A stretch of DNA of 14,922 nt from assembly GCA_900757615.1 (NCBI GenBank), contig CAAEON010000012.1, positions 1-14,922 of the forward strand. Reading direction: 5' to 3'. The DNA is from an uncultured Collinsella sp. Its GTDB lineage: Bacteria; Actinomycetota; Coriobacteriia; Coriobacteriales; Coriobacteriaceae. Numbering within the stretch: position 1 is the stretch's first letter; each line of letters opens with the position of its first letter. Position numbers and translations under genes: made by a program. Under the pieces are notes generated by a model. The model did not search any database. It saw only the letters and a list, made by a program, of their open reading frames with translations, and was not told the origin of the DNA. Of this stretch, positions 1 to 7,012 are shown piece after piece.

Positions 1-6
1 AATCAG

Positions 7-29
7 AACCACCCTTAAAAAGGGTGGTT
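7..29. terminator. Hairpin, possible intrinsic terminator
   Basis: A 10-bp perfect stem (7-16 with 20-29) has a 3-nt loop. It is followed on the plus strand by TTTGCTCTT, so it could end a plus-strand gene lying to the left of the window. It may instead belong to the flank or end of the IS element. Its right arm shares AAGGGTGGT with the terminator at 756-784. Confidence 0.45.
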
Positions 30-46
30 TGCTCTTAGGGTATAAC

Positions 47-137
47 CCACGGGCTCCGGGCTCGCGTCTAAAGGCGCGGGCCCGGACTTCGTCCAGGCCT
101 AGTGCATCTTGACCCGTGGCGTGCCGGTCAAACCGGC
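47..137 (-). other. Structured right end of the IS element
   Basis: This is nested secondary structure downstream of tnpA. CCACGGG (47-53) pairs with CCCGTGG (113-119). CCGGGCTCGCG (56-66) pairs with CGCGGGCCCGG (75-85) with one G-T mismatch. GGAC (84-87) pairs with GTCC (91-94). GCCGGT (123-128) pairs with ACCGGC (132-137). Subterminal hairpins recognised by TnpA are expected at IS200/IS605 ends; the degree of nesting here is more than one simple hairpin. Confidence 0.55.
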
Positions 138-141
138 GGGG

Positions 142-600
142 TCACCTCCTCTTGAAGGGGTCCTCGTACTCCTTCACGCTCAGCTTGTCCAGCGCGATGT
201 CGTGGGACTCCTGCTCCCTGATGTACTTGGCGATCGTCGCCTCGTTCAGGCCGACGGTGGACACGTAGCAGCCCTCCGCCCAGAACTTCCTGTTGCCGAA
301 CTTGTACTTGAGGTTGGCGTGCCTGTCGAATATCATCAGCGAGCTCTTCCCCTTCAGGTAGCCCATGACGCTCGCGACGCTGTACTTCGGCGGGATCGCC
401 AGCAGCACGTGCACGTGGTCGGGCATCAGGTGCCCCTCGATTATCTCGATCCCCTTGTACTCGCACAGCTTCCTGAGGATCTCCCCTATGTCGCTCCTGA
501 TTTGGTTGTAGATCACTTTGCGCCTATACTTCGGCGTGAACACGATGTGGTACTTGCACATCCACTTCGTGTGGGAAAGGCTGTAGGCCTTCTGGGCCAT
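142..600 (-). CDS. tnpA: IS200/IS605 family Y1 (HUH) transposase TnpA
   Basis: The product is a 152-residue single-strand DNA transposase that cuts and rejoins element ends through a 5'-phosphotyrosine. The HUH metal-binding motif is seen as H62-V-H64 in the segment MPDHVHVLL. The catalytic tyrosine is most likely Y126 in KYIREQE, with Q130 four residues on, the spacing known from IS608 TnpA. The length matches the family norm of about 150 residues, so it looks intact. The start at 600 is chosen because the protein then begins MAQKAYSLSHTKW, typical of the family, with a GGGGTGG ribosome site just upstream; an upstream in-frame ATG at 642 would add an unrelated 14-residue tail. The stop lies beside a small hairpin (123-137). 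It is probably active or only recently silenced. Confidence 0.92.
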   Translation of the reverse strand: MAQKAYSLSHTKWMCKYHIVFTPKYRRKVIYNQIRSDIGEILRKLCEYKGIEIIEGHLMPDHVHVLLAIPPKYSVASVMGYLKGKSSLMIFDRHANLKYKFGNRKFWAEGCYVSTVGLNEATIAKYIREQESHDIALDKLSVKEYEDPFKRR

Positions 601-755
601 GGCGACCACCCCTTCGACTCGAATTCTTGACGGCCTGAACAATCGTCAATATCGGTCGGAGGGGTGGCTTTGTAAAGCCGTTTGTCTCCACCCGCATAGC
701 GGGTGGGTTGAAGCTGGCCGCTGCGCGCCCAGCAGACTAAAGTCTTGAATTAAAA

Positions 756-784
756 AAGGGTGGTCGGACAATCCGACCACCCTT
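756..784 (-). terminator. Intrinsic terminator of the PTS EIIA gene
   Basis: A 13-bp perfect stem (756-768 with 772-784) has a 3-nt loop and, read on the minus strand, is followed by six T residues (752-757) and TAATTC. It lies 23 bases past the EIIA stop codon, the expected place for a rho-independent terminator. Confidence 0.85.
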
Positions 785-807
785 GCACATCTTTTGGATG
801 CCGCAGC

Positions 808-1344
808 CTACTTGCGGACGACCTTAACGATGGCGTCACCGGCAGCGACAGCAGAGTCGGCCTCGACGGCGAGCTCAACGTCGGCAAACTCAGCGGTGTT
901 GGACACGGCCACGACGACGCAGTCCTTGTAACCGGCAGCAGCGATCTTGGCGCGGTCGATCTTGAGCATGGGCTGGCCAGCCTTCACGACGTCATCGGCC
1001 TTGACGAAGCCCTCGAAGCCGTCGCCGTTCATGTTGACGGTATCAACGCCAACGTGCACCAGAACCTCGATGCCGTTATCGGACTGCAGACCCACGGCGT
1101 GACCCATGGTGACGGTCACCTTGCCGTCGCAGGGAGCGTAGACCAGATCGTCCTCGGGCCACACGGCGCAGCCCTTGCCCAGAACCTCGCCACCAAAGAC
1201 GGGATCGGGCACGTCGGCCATCTTGATGACCTTGCCCTTGACGGGCGAGCACAGCACGTCGGCGCCGGCAGAAGCAGAGATGGAGGCCGGAGCAGCGGCA
1301 GCCGCGGGCTCAGCCTTCTTCTTGAACATGTCAAACAGACCCAT
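808..1344 (-). CDS. crr: PTS glucose-type EIIA component (free-standing)
   Basis: The 178-residue cytosolic phosphocarrier takes phosphate from HPr and passes it to a EIIB domain. A short N-terminal lead and an Ala-rich linker (about residues 11-28) are followed by the EIIA-Glc fold. The active-site pair is visible as H82 (in GHAVGLQSDNG) and H97 in VLVHVGVDTV, which matches the family signature; H97 is the expected phosphorylated residue. The length is normal for a single-domain EIIA. The start at 1344 has an AGGAGA ribosome site. It follows the GH1 gene on the same strand after a 140-nt gap that holds its own promoter, and it ends in a strong terminator. It could serve the EIIBC at 9558-10985, which lacks IIA, as well as other permeases. 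The symbol is by analogy; regulatory roles of E. coli Crr should not be assumed. Confidence 0.9.
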   Translation of the reverse strand: MGLFDMFKKKAEPAAAAAPASISASAGADVLCSPVKGKVIKMADVPDPVFGGEVLGKGCAVWPEDDLVYAPCDGKVTVTMGHAVGLQSDNGIEVLVHVGVDTVNMNGDGFEGFVKADDVVKAGQPMLKIDRAKIAAAGYKDCVVVAVSNTAEFADVELAVEADSAVAAGDAIVKVVRK

Positions 1345-1365
1345 ACGTTTTCTCCTCTTGATTAA

Positions 1366-1381
1366 GCGCAACGTTTTGCGC
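1366..1381. promoter_or_regulatory. Palindrome in the EIIA leader
   Basis: GCGCAACGTTTTGCGC has a 6-bp stem around CGTT. It lies between the -10 box and the ribosome site of the EIIA gene, so it could be an operator (the AACGTT core resembles LacI/CcpA-type sites) or a short leader hairpin. Confidence 0.4.
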
Positions 1382-1393
1382 ATGCCTATGGTG

Positions 1394-1422
1394 ATTATAG
1401 TGCCAAATGGTTCAAATGCTAA
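1394..1422 (-). promoter_or_regulatory. Promoter of the EIIA gene
   Basis: On the minus strand a perfect TATAAT (-10, 1394-1399) is preceded after 17 nt by TTAGCA (1417-1422, four of six matches to TTGACA). The expected transcription start is near 1387, about 43 nt before the EIIA start codon. The EIIA gene can therefore be expressed apart from the upstream GH1 gene. Confidence 0.6.
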
Positions 1423-1484
1423 GGTGGGGACTCGAATCGCGAGCCCGTCCCAAGGCTTTTCCCCGGTGGCACTCATCTTGTCGA

Positions 1485-2924
1485 TTAAGCCAGGCCCTCG
1501 GCACCGTTGGACTTGATAATCTTCTGGTAGGCGAAGAAGCTGTCCTTGCGGCGGCGCTCGTAGGTGCCGGTGCCGTCATCGTACTTATCGACGTGGATAA
1601 AGCCGTAGCGCTTGCGCATCTCGCCGGTGCCGGCCGAGACCAGGTCGATGGGACCCCACCAGGTATAGGCGATCAGGTCGACGCCGTCCTCGATGGCCTC
1701 GCCCATGGCTTTGACATGGCTCTGGAGGTAGGCGATGCGGTACGGGTCGTGGATGGAGCCGTCCTCCTCCACCTCGTCGTAGGCGCCCATGCCGTTCTCG
1801 ACCACCATCAGCGGAATCTCGTAGCGGGCGTAGATCTCGTTGAGGGCGATGCGCAGGCCCGTCGGGTCAATCTGCCACCCCCAGTCGGTGCTCTCGAGGT
1901 AGGGGTTCTTGCCGCCAAAGGCCATATTGCCCTCGGTCATCTCGTGGTCCTTATGGGTGCCCACGGTGCCCGACATGTAGTAGCTAAAGGTGTAGAAGTC
2001 GACCTTGCCGTCGGCGATGTCCTGCAGGTCGCCGTCGGCGATGTTAAGTTCGATGCCGTTCTCGGCCCAGAAGCGCTTGGCGTAGAACGGGTATTTGCCG
2101 CGCACCTGCACGTCGGAGCAGTACCAGTTCATGGTGTTCATCTCCTGCTGGGTGGCAAGGACGTCGGCCGGGTCGCACGTGGCGGCATAGGACAGGATAA
2201 AGCAGTCCATATTGCCCATCTTGAGTTTGGGGAAGTGCTCGTGCGCATAGCGGATGGCACGGCCGCTCGCCACAAACTGGTGGTGGAGGGCCTGGAAGCG
2301 CTGCTGCGGGGTGGTGTGGGCGCCGGAGGCCGGGCCCTCGTAGCCGCGAATCATGCTGGTCTCAAAGAGGTTGCCCAGGTCCAGGGTGCCACAGTTGATT
2401 TCGTTGAAGGTGAGCCAGTAGGTCACCTTGTCGTGATAGCGCTCGAGCACGGTCTGGGCATAGCGCTCAAAGAAGCCGATAAGCTCGCGGCTCTCCCAAC
2501 CGTTGTACTTCTCGACCAGGGCATAGGGCATCTCGTAGTGGCTAAGCGTAACAAGCGGCTCGATGTTGTGTGCGCGCAGGCAGTCGAAGACGCGGTCGTA
2601 GAACGCGAGACCGGCCTCGTTGGGCTCGGCGTCGTCACCGTTGGGGAAGATGCGGCTCCAGGAGATGGACATGCGGAACATGTTGAAGCCCATCTCGGCG
2701 AACAGCGCGATGTCTTCCTCGTAGTGATGGTAGAAGTCGATACCGTCGTGATTGGGGTAGAAGCGGTTGGGGTCGATGTCCATCGTAATCTGACGTGGCT
2801 CCTTGTAGCTGCCGCCCAGGAAGTGGTCGTCTACGCTGGGACCGCGGCCGTCAACGTTCCATGCGCCCTCAAACTGGTTTGCGGCCGTGGCGCCGCCCCA
2901 AAAGAATCCCTCGGGAAATCCCAT
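1485..2924 (-). CDS. GH1 6-phospho-beta-glucosidase
   Basis: The 479-residue cytosolic enzyme should hydrolyse 6-phospho-beta-glucosides delivered by the PTS, giving glucose-6-phosphate and an aglycone or sugar. The family-1 N-terminus FFWGGATAANQFEGA is at residues 7-21. The acid/base is E175 in LTFNEIN and the nucleophile is E376 in VVENG. Phosphate-binding specificity is indicated by S430, K438 and Y440 in VSAGTGEMRKRYGF, the pattern of BglA/AscB-type phospho-glucosidases. The length is normal for the family. The start at 2924 is chosen for its GAGGAGG ribosome site and because the family begins there; the open frame upstream to 3005 has no family similarity. EIIA follows on the same strand. 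The exact substrate (cellobiose, arbutin- or salicin-like) is unknown. Confidence 0.92.
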   Translation of the reverse strand: MGFPEGFFWGGATAANQFEGAWNVDGRGPSVDDHFLGGSYKEPRQITMDIDPNRFYPNHDGIDFYHHYEEDIALFAEMGFNMFRMSISWSRIFPNGDDAEPNEAGLAFYDRVFDCLRAHNIEPLVTLSHYEMPYALVEKYNGWESRELIGFFERYAQTVLERYHDKVTYWLTFNEINCGTLDLGNLFETSMIRGYEGPASGAHTTPQQRFQALHHQFVASGRAIRYAHEHFPKLKMGNMDCFILSYAATCDPADVLATQQEMNTMNWYCSDVQVRGKYPFYAKRFWAENGIELNIADGDLQDIADGKVDFYTFSYYMSGTVGTHKDHEMTEGNMAFGGKNPYLESTDWGWQIDPTGLRIALNEIYARYEIPLMVVENGMGAYDEVEEDGSIHDPYRIAYLQSHVKAMGEAIEDGVDLIAYTWWGPIDLVSAGTGEMRKRYGFIHVDKYDDGTGTYERRRKDSFFAYQKIIKSNGAEGLA

Positions 2925-2974
2925 ATGTGCCTCCTCGCAGCGGGTTTTATGTGCTGAGCCGAGTATCGCGCGCA

Positions 2975-2988
2975 CTTGGGCGCCCAAG
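2975..2988. promoter_or_regulatory. 14-nt perfect palindrome upstream of the GH1 gene
   Basis: CTTGGGCGCCCAAG is a perfect palindrome 50 nt upstream of the GH1 start. It could be an operator. The rest of 2925-3171, between the GH1 start and the AraC gene end, shows no convincing -35/-10 pair. Confidence 0.3.
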
Positions 2989-3149
2989 GCGCGGAGACGC
3001 TGCATTGGACACTTCTTTTCGCTCCAGCGCGGCCGCCGGCTGACACTTTTTGATACCGAGGCCTAGACGAGGCGAAAATCGACCTGACGGCCACCCTCCA
3101 ACCCGAATGGATAAAGCGAAACAACCTATTAGATGTGGCATATCGATAG

Positions 3150-4199
3150 CTAAAAGCCCGTCCCGCCTTGCTCATCCACGGTATGTTGCCGGCGTGCAGC
3201 CGTAGGCGGTGCGGAACTTGCGATAAAAAAGCTCATGTTCTCGTAGCCAACGGCACGCGCCGCCGCCTCGGCCGTGGCATCCGCGCGCAAGAGCTCCGCG
3301 GCACGCGCGAGCCTGCGCTCCTGGACCAGCTGCCGATAGGTCTTTCCCACATGCTGCTTGAGCAGCGCCGACGCGTAGTTAGGGCTCACATGAAAGCGTG
3401 CCGCCATCTCCTCGAGCGAGCAGGCGGCAAACGAACGCTCGATATAGCCGAGCATCCCTGCCACGAGTGAGGCCGCGCGCCCCGACTCATCGCGCCCCGC
3501 CGCCGCGCCGCGCACGAGCTCGCGCTCGTAGCAATCCATGAGCTCGGCCAACAGAAGCTGAAACATGCGCAGAACGATCTCGGCGCTGTTGAGGCTTGGC
3601 TCGCAGTGTTCGCAGAGCATCTCCTGCATGTAGCGCCGCACGCGCCGGCTCTCCCCGCAGCGAAAGCGCACGTGCCCGCGATGGTCGGTCTCGCTGTTGA
3701 GCGCGTTAAACAAAAACCGCGATACCGCGCTCTCACGCGAGAGGCTCGCCTCGAGGCTGCGCTGCAAAAAGGTACGTGAAACGGTCATACTCAACATGAT
3801 GTCTTCCTCGCCGAGCGCCGCCACCGCGTGCGGGCAGGCGGCATCGAGCAGCAACACCTCGTTGCGCTCGAGCACGAGTTCCTCCCCCGCAACCGTCTGC
3901 GGACAGCGCCCCCGGTACACATAGCTGATCCCAACGTAGTCGTGCACGTGCTCGGGCACCGCGTTAAAGCGCGAGTTTCTCCTGATCATCAGGCCAGCTG
4001 GCATTCCGGCCTGAGCATATTCCGTCCCCATTTGCCCGATCTTTCGCACCGACCGTCCATCGACCTCAACGCGCTCGGTCATGATCGACCAGTCAAAGGG
4101 AGCCTCGTCCCGATATCGCCTCTCGCTGGCGCTCAGCTCGCTCAGCCGGCGCTCGAGCTCCAAGATCTCCATGGCCCTGCCAATCGTTGATTCGGTCAT
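3150..4199 (-). CDS. AraC-family transcriptional regulator, C-terminus frameshifted
   Basis: As read, this encodes a 349-residue regulator. The N-terminal part holds a cupin-like sensing domain (EHVHDY at 83-88, then ISYVYRG), and the C-terminal AraC double helix-turn-helix begins near residue 246 (SLEEMAARFHVSPNYASALLK at 261-281). The second helix-turn-helix reads AVGYENMSFF and then becomes unrelated sequence. Adding one base to the homopolymer at 3225-3230 restores YRKFRTAYGCTPATYRG and a stop at 3172-3174, the classic AraC ending, for 342 residues. The start at 4199 (MTEST) is a choice: the ribosome site is weak, and an internal ATG at 4172 is an alternative. It is divergent from the GH106-like gene at 4297 and probably controls it, by an effector sugar. 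Function of the written frame is doubtful because the last helix is altered. Confidence 0.82.
   Translation of the reverse strand: MTESTIGRAMEILELERRLSELSASERRYRDEAPFDWSIMTERVEVDGRSVRKIGQMGTEYAQAGMPAGLMIRRNSRFNAVPEHVHDYVGISYVYRGRCPQTVAGEELVLERNEVLLLDAACPHAVAALGEEDIMLSMTVSRTFLQRSLEASLSRESAVSRFLFNALNSETDHRGHVRFRCGESRRVRRYMQEMLCEHCEPSLNSAEIVLRMFQLLLAELMDCYERELVRGAAAGRDESGRAASLVAGMLGYIERSFAACSLEEMAARFHVSPNYASALLKQHVGKTYRQLVQERRLARAAELLRADATAEAAARAVGYENMSFFIASSAPPTAARRQHTVDEQGGTGF
3225..3230 (-). other. Homopolymer frameshift site in the AraC gene
   Basis: A run of six A (six T on the coding strand) interrupts the AraC coding frame. With seven T the conserved ending SFFYRKFRTAYG is read. This could be an assembly or sequencing slip, a real one-base deletion, or a phase-variable or slippage site. 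Confidence 0.8.
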
Positions 4200-4296
4200 A
4201 TTCTGCCGTGATTTGGATATTAGCACGCCGCCGTCTGCGCGCCAGAATGGAGCCATGCAACATACGCTGCCCACCATCGGCTTGCAAGGAGGATCC

Positions 4297-6912
4297 ATGA
4301 CCGCGTACTACCAGCAAGTGCTCAACGGTGCCTACGACAACCACGTGCTCCCGTTTTTGTGGATGAAGGGCGAGGACCATCAGACCATTGCCGAGTATCT
4401 GGAGAAGATCGCCGGCGCCGATATCCACGAGGTCTGCCTCGAGAGCCGCCCGCATCCCGATTTTTGCGGTGAGGGCTGGTGGCGCGACCTGCGCTTTGTG
4501 ATCGACACGTGCAAGCAGCTGGGCCTCAAGATCTGGATCTTGGACGACGCACACTTTCCCACCGGATACGCCAACGGTGCCGTCAAGGAGGCGGCGCCCG
4601 AGCTCCGCAAGATCGTTCTCACCCACCGCACCATCGACATGGTGGGCCCCACGCCGCAGGCGAGCATCGCGCTCACCAACATGTTCGACAAGACGGAGCG
4701 CTTCTATGGCGTTACGTTTATGCAGAAAGGGCACGCCGTCGAGGTGGAGCACCGCGTAATCGAGGACGAGCACGGCACGCCCTGCCGCCTGGTCTTTGAC
4801 GCGCCGGCCGGCATTACGCAGGTGTGCGTGATGTTCATGAGCGGCAAGACCTCCTACAACGAGGACTACATCAACATGGTCGACCGTGCCTCGGTGGCGC
4901 AGCTCATCGACGCCGTGTACGAGCCGCACTTTGCGCATCTGGGCGATGAGTTTGGCAAGACCATCCTGGGCTTTTTCTCCGATGAGCCCGGCTTTGCCAA
5001 CGAGAAGGGCGTCACCGGCGCCGACGGCATCTCCGACACGCTCATCGGTAAGGCCACCGCACCCCTGCCCTGGTCGGCTGACCTCGAGCGCCGCCTGCGC
5101 GCGGCGCTGGGCGAGCGCTACCTGGACGAGCTCCCGCACCTGTGGGATCGCATGGACGCCGGCGCGCACGTGCGCCACGTGTACATGGACATCGCGAGCA
5201 CGCTCTACAAGGAGTGCTTCTGCGATCAGCTCGGCGACTGGTGCCGCGCGCACGGCGTGCAGTATATCGGCCACGTGATCGAGGACAAGGATTGCCACGC
5301 GCGCCTGGGTGTGGGAGCCGGCCACTACTTCCGCGCCGTGGGCGGCCAGGACATGGCGGGCGTGGACATCGTGATCAACCAGCTCATCCCCGGCATGGAC
5401 CAGGGGCTCCACTCCTACGGCCGCGGCGTGTGGGACCTGGAGTTCTACAACTACGTGCTGCCCAAGCTGGGCTCCTCGGCAGCGCATCTCGACCCCAAAA
5501 AGCAGGGCCGCTGCATGGCCGAGGTGTTTGGCGCTTTTGGCTGGCACGAGGGCCTGCGCGAGATGAAGTGGATCGCCGACCACGTTATGGTGCGGGGCGT
5601 CAACTGGTTTGTGCCGCACGCCTTTAGCATGGCCGCCTTCCCCGACTTCGACTGCCCGCCACACTTTTACGCGCACGGTCAGAACCCCCAGTTTGCGCAC
5701 TTTGGCAAGCTCATGAGCTACATGAACCGCACCTCGAGCCTGCTTTCGGGTGGACGAGCCGTCACGCCGGTGGCGCTTCTGTACCACGCCGACGCCGAGT
5801 GGGCGAGCGAGGCCTCGTTTATGCAGCATGCCGCCGCCGAGCTTGTGCGTGCGCAGATCGATTTCGATATCGTGCCGGCCGAGGCGTTTGAAGATACCGA
5901 GCGCTACGCTGTGGAAGTCGCCGCAGACGGCAGTGACTTTAGCGTGAACGGCCAGGTGTACCGCTGCCTGGTGATGCCCGACGCCGAATATGTCGGCGGG
6001 GCCGTACTCGACTTTGCCGCGCACGCCGCGGCCGCAGGCGTTGGCGTATATGCCCTGGATAAGCTGCCGAGCAAGCGCTATGACGGCGAAGCTGCCAGCC
6101 GCGCGGGCTTTGCCCCCGTGGAGGCCAACGAGCTTGCACATGTGCGTGTTGTTGCCACTTCCGAGCTTGCAAGCGTGCTCGCCGCAGCCGGCATGCAGAC
6201 CGTGGCGTGCACCGATCCGCAGCCGTGGCTACGCGCGCTTCGCTACGAACGCGCCGACGAAAGCTACCTCATGCTGGTAAACGAGCATCCCAAGCAGGGC
6301 ATTCACACGCATGTTGAGTTCGCAGACGGCGCGTCCGTGCACGGCGTGCGCCTCGATTTGCTCAACGGCAGCGCACCCGTCGCCTTTGACGGCACGCTTG
6401 AGCTCGCGCCCTACGAGAGCTGCATTGTGGTGCTCGGGACCGAGGCGCCCGCTGCCGACGAGCGCGGAGGCTCCGATGCCGAGCGTGAGGTCACGCGCGT
6501 TGACGGCCCCTGGAACGTCTCCTTTGCCGCGCCCGGTGCCGATGCCACGCGCCTGGTCTTTGGCATGGCCGTCGAGCTTGGCGACCTGCACGATCTTTCC
6601 TGCGCCGAATTCCCCGGCAAGGCAGGCACCTTCCGCTACCAGGCGAGCTTTGCCGTTGCTGAGGACCTCGCCGGTGCCGCGCTCGACCTGGGCGAGGTCT
6701 TTGAGACCGCCACGGTCACGCTTGACGGCGCGGACCTGGGATGCCGCATCTGTCCGCCCTACCGCTTTGAGCTCGGCACCCTTGCCACCGGCGAACATGC
6801 GCTCACGATCGATGTAATCAACACCCTCGACCACGCCATCCCCGACATCTTCGCCCTCACCGAGCCCTCCGAGCCCAGCGGCCTGCTCGGCCCCGTGCGC
6901 CTGCTTGGCTAA
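4297..6912 (+). CDS. Large glycoside hydrolase, GH106-like with C-terminal jelly roll
   Basis: This 871-residue protein has no signal peptide, so it is probably cytosolic. The N-terminal half looks like a TIM-barrel glycosidase: PFLWMKGED (19-27), ESRPHPDFCGEGWWRD (49-64), WILDDAHFPTGYANG (80-94), FFSDEPGF (226-233), GHVIED (325-330) and AEVFGAFGW (408-416). E230, E329 and E409 are candidate catalytic or metal-binding acids. The C-terminal part (about 755-871) resembles the sugar-binding jelly roll of GH2/GH106 proteins, with PYRFELG and DVINTLDHA. I relate it to GH106 (alpha-L-rhamnosidase-like) from the overall layout, not from a search; the true family may be separate and uncharacterised. 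The start at 4297 has an excellent AAGGAGG site and fits the family; the open frame to 4081 only overlaps the divergent AraC gene. An intrinsic terminator follows. Confidence 0.75.
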   Translation: MTAYYQQVLNGAYDNHVLPFLWMKGEDHQTIAEYLEKIAGADIHEVCLESRPHPDFCGEGWWRDLRFVIDTCKQLGLKIWILDDAHFPTGYANGAVKEAAPELRKIVLTHRTIDMVGPTPQASIALTNMFDKTERFYGVTFMQKGHAVEVEHRVIEDEHGTPCRLVFDAPAGITQVCVMFMSGKTSYNEDYINMVDRASVAQLIDAVYEPHFAHLGDEFGKTILGFFSDEPGFANEKGVTGADGISDTLIGKATAPLPWSADLERRLRAALGERYLDELPHLWDRMDAGAHVRHVYMDIASTLYKECFCDQLGDWCRAHGVQYIGHVIEDKDCHARLGVGAGHYFRAVGGQDMAGVDIVINQLIPGMDQGLHSYGRGVWDLEFYNYVLPKLGSSAAHLDPKKQGRCMAEVFGAFGWHEGLREMKWIADHVMVRGVNWFVPHAFSMAAFPDFDCPPHFYAHGQNPQFAHFGKLMSYMNRTSSLLSGGRAVTPVALLYHADAEWASEASFMQHAAAELVRAQIDFDIVPAEAFEDTERYAVEVAADGSDFSVNGQVYRCLVMPDAEYVGGAVLDFAAHAAAAGVGVYALDKLPSKRYDGEAASRAGFAPVEANELAHVRVVATSELASVLAAAGMQTVACTDPQPWLRALRYERADESYLMLVNEHPKQGIHTHVEFADGASVHGVRLDLLNGSAPVAFDGTLELAPYESCIVVLGTEAPAADERGGSDAEREVTRVDGPWNVSFAAPGADATRLVFGMAVELGDLHDLSCAEFPGKAGTFRYQASFAVAEDLAGAALDLGEVFETATVTLDGADLGCRICPPYRFELGTLATGEHALTIDVINTLDHAIPDIFALTEPSEPSGLLGPVRLLG

Positions 6913-6927
6913 CGGCCCCTTACGGGA

Positions 6928-6968
6928 CGCCCGGCTTGCTCTCCCCAGCCAAGCCGGGCGTTTTGTTT
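6928..6968 (+). terminator. Intrinsic terminator of the GH106-like gene
   Basis: An 11-bp perfect stem (CGCCCGGCTTG at 6928-6938 with CAAGCCGGGCG at 6950-6960) and an 11-nt loop are followed by TTTTGTTT. It starts 16 nt past the stop codon and separates this gene from the RpiR gene. Confidence 0.88.
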
Positions 6969-6979
6969 ACCGCTATGAT
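6963..6979 (+). promoter_or_regulatory. Possible -10 box and operator half-site of the RpiR gene
   Basis: TATGAT (6974-6979) is a good -10 candidate 33 nt before the ATG; no good -35 is seen at 17 nt. TTGTTTAC (6963-6970) just upstream is identical to one arm of the palindrome at 11090-11106, though it overlaps the T tract of the preceding terminator. Confidence 0.4.
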
Positions 6980-7012
6980 TGATACATCGCGATACGAACG
7001 CATAGGAGTCAT

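Larger units (their letters stand above)
31..745 (-). mobile_element. IS200/IS605-type element carrying only tnpA
   Basis: The element is a single Y1 transposase gene flanked by hairpin-rich non-coding ends, the usual layout of the IS200 group; no tnpB is present. On the tnpA-upstream side lie three hairpins: 666-679 (6-bp stem), 688-706 (8-bp stem, 3-nt loop) and 734-745 (5-bp stem). On the tnpA-downstream side, 47-137 holds a nested structure. Members of this family have no terminal inverted repeats and make no target duplication, so exact ends cannot be read from one copy; the limits given are approximate. It sits directly beyond the terminator of the PTS EIIA gene. Confidence 0.7.

Noticed and set aside
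1400..1472. tRNA-like look of the segment between GH1 and EIIA (GATTCGAGTCCCC on the minus strand)
   Set aside because: The bases flanking the T-loop-like part do not pair into a T stem, and no anticodon or acceptor arms can be built.
1407..2957. 516-codon plus-strand open frame across the GH1 gene
   Set aside because: Antisense shadow; the minus strand has the GH1 catalytic motifs and a good ribosome site.
4093..6141. 682-codon minus-strand open frame across the GH106-like gene
   Set aside because: Antisense to a gene with clear motifs; composition (Val, His, Gly, Ala rich, no domain) is the usual shadow of high-GC codon use.
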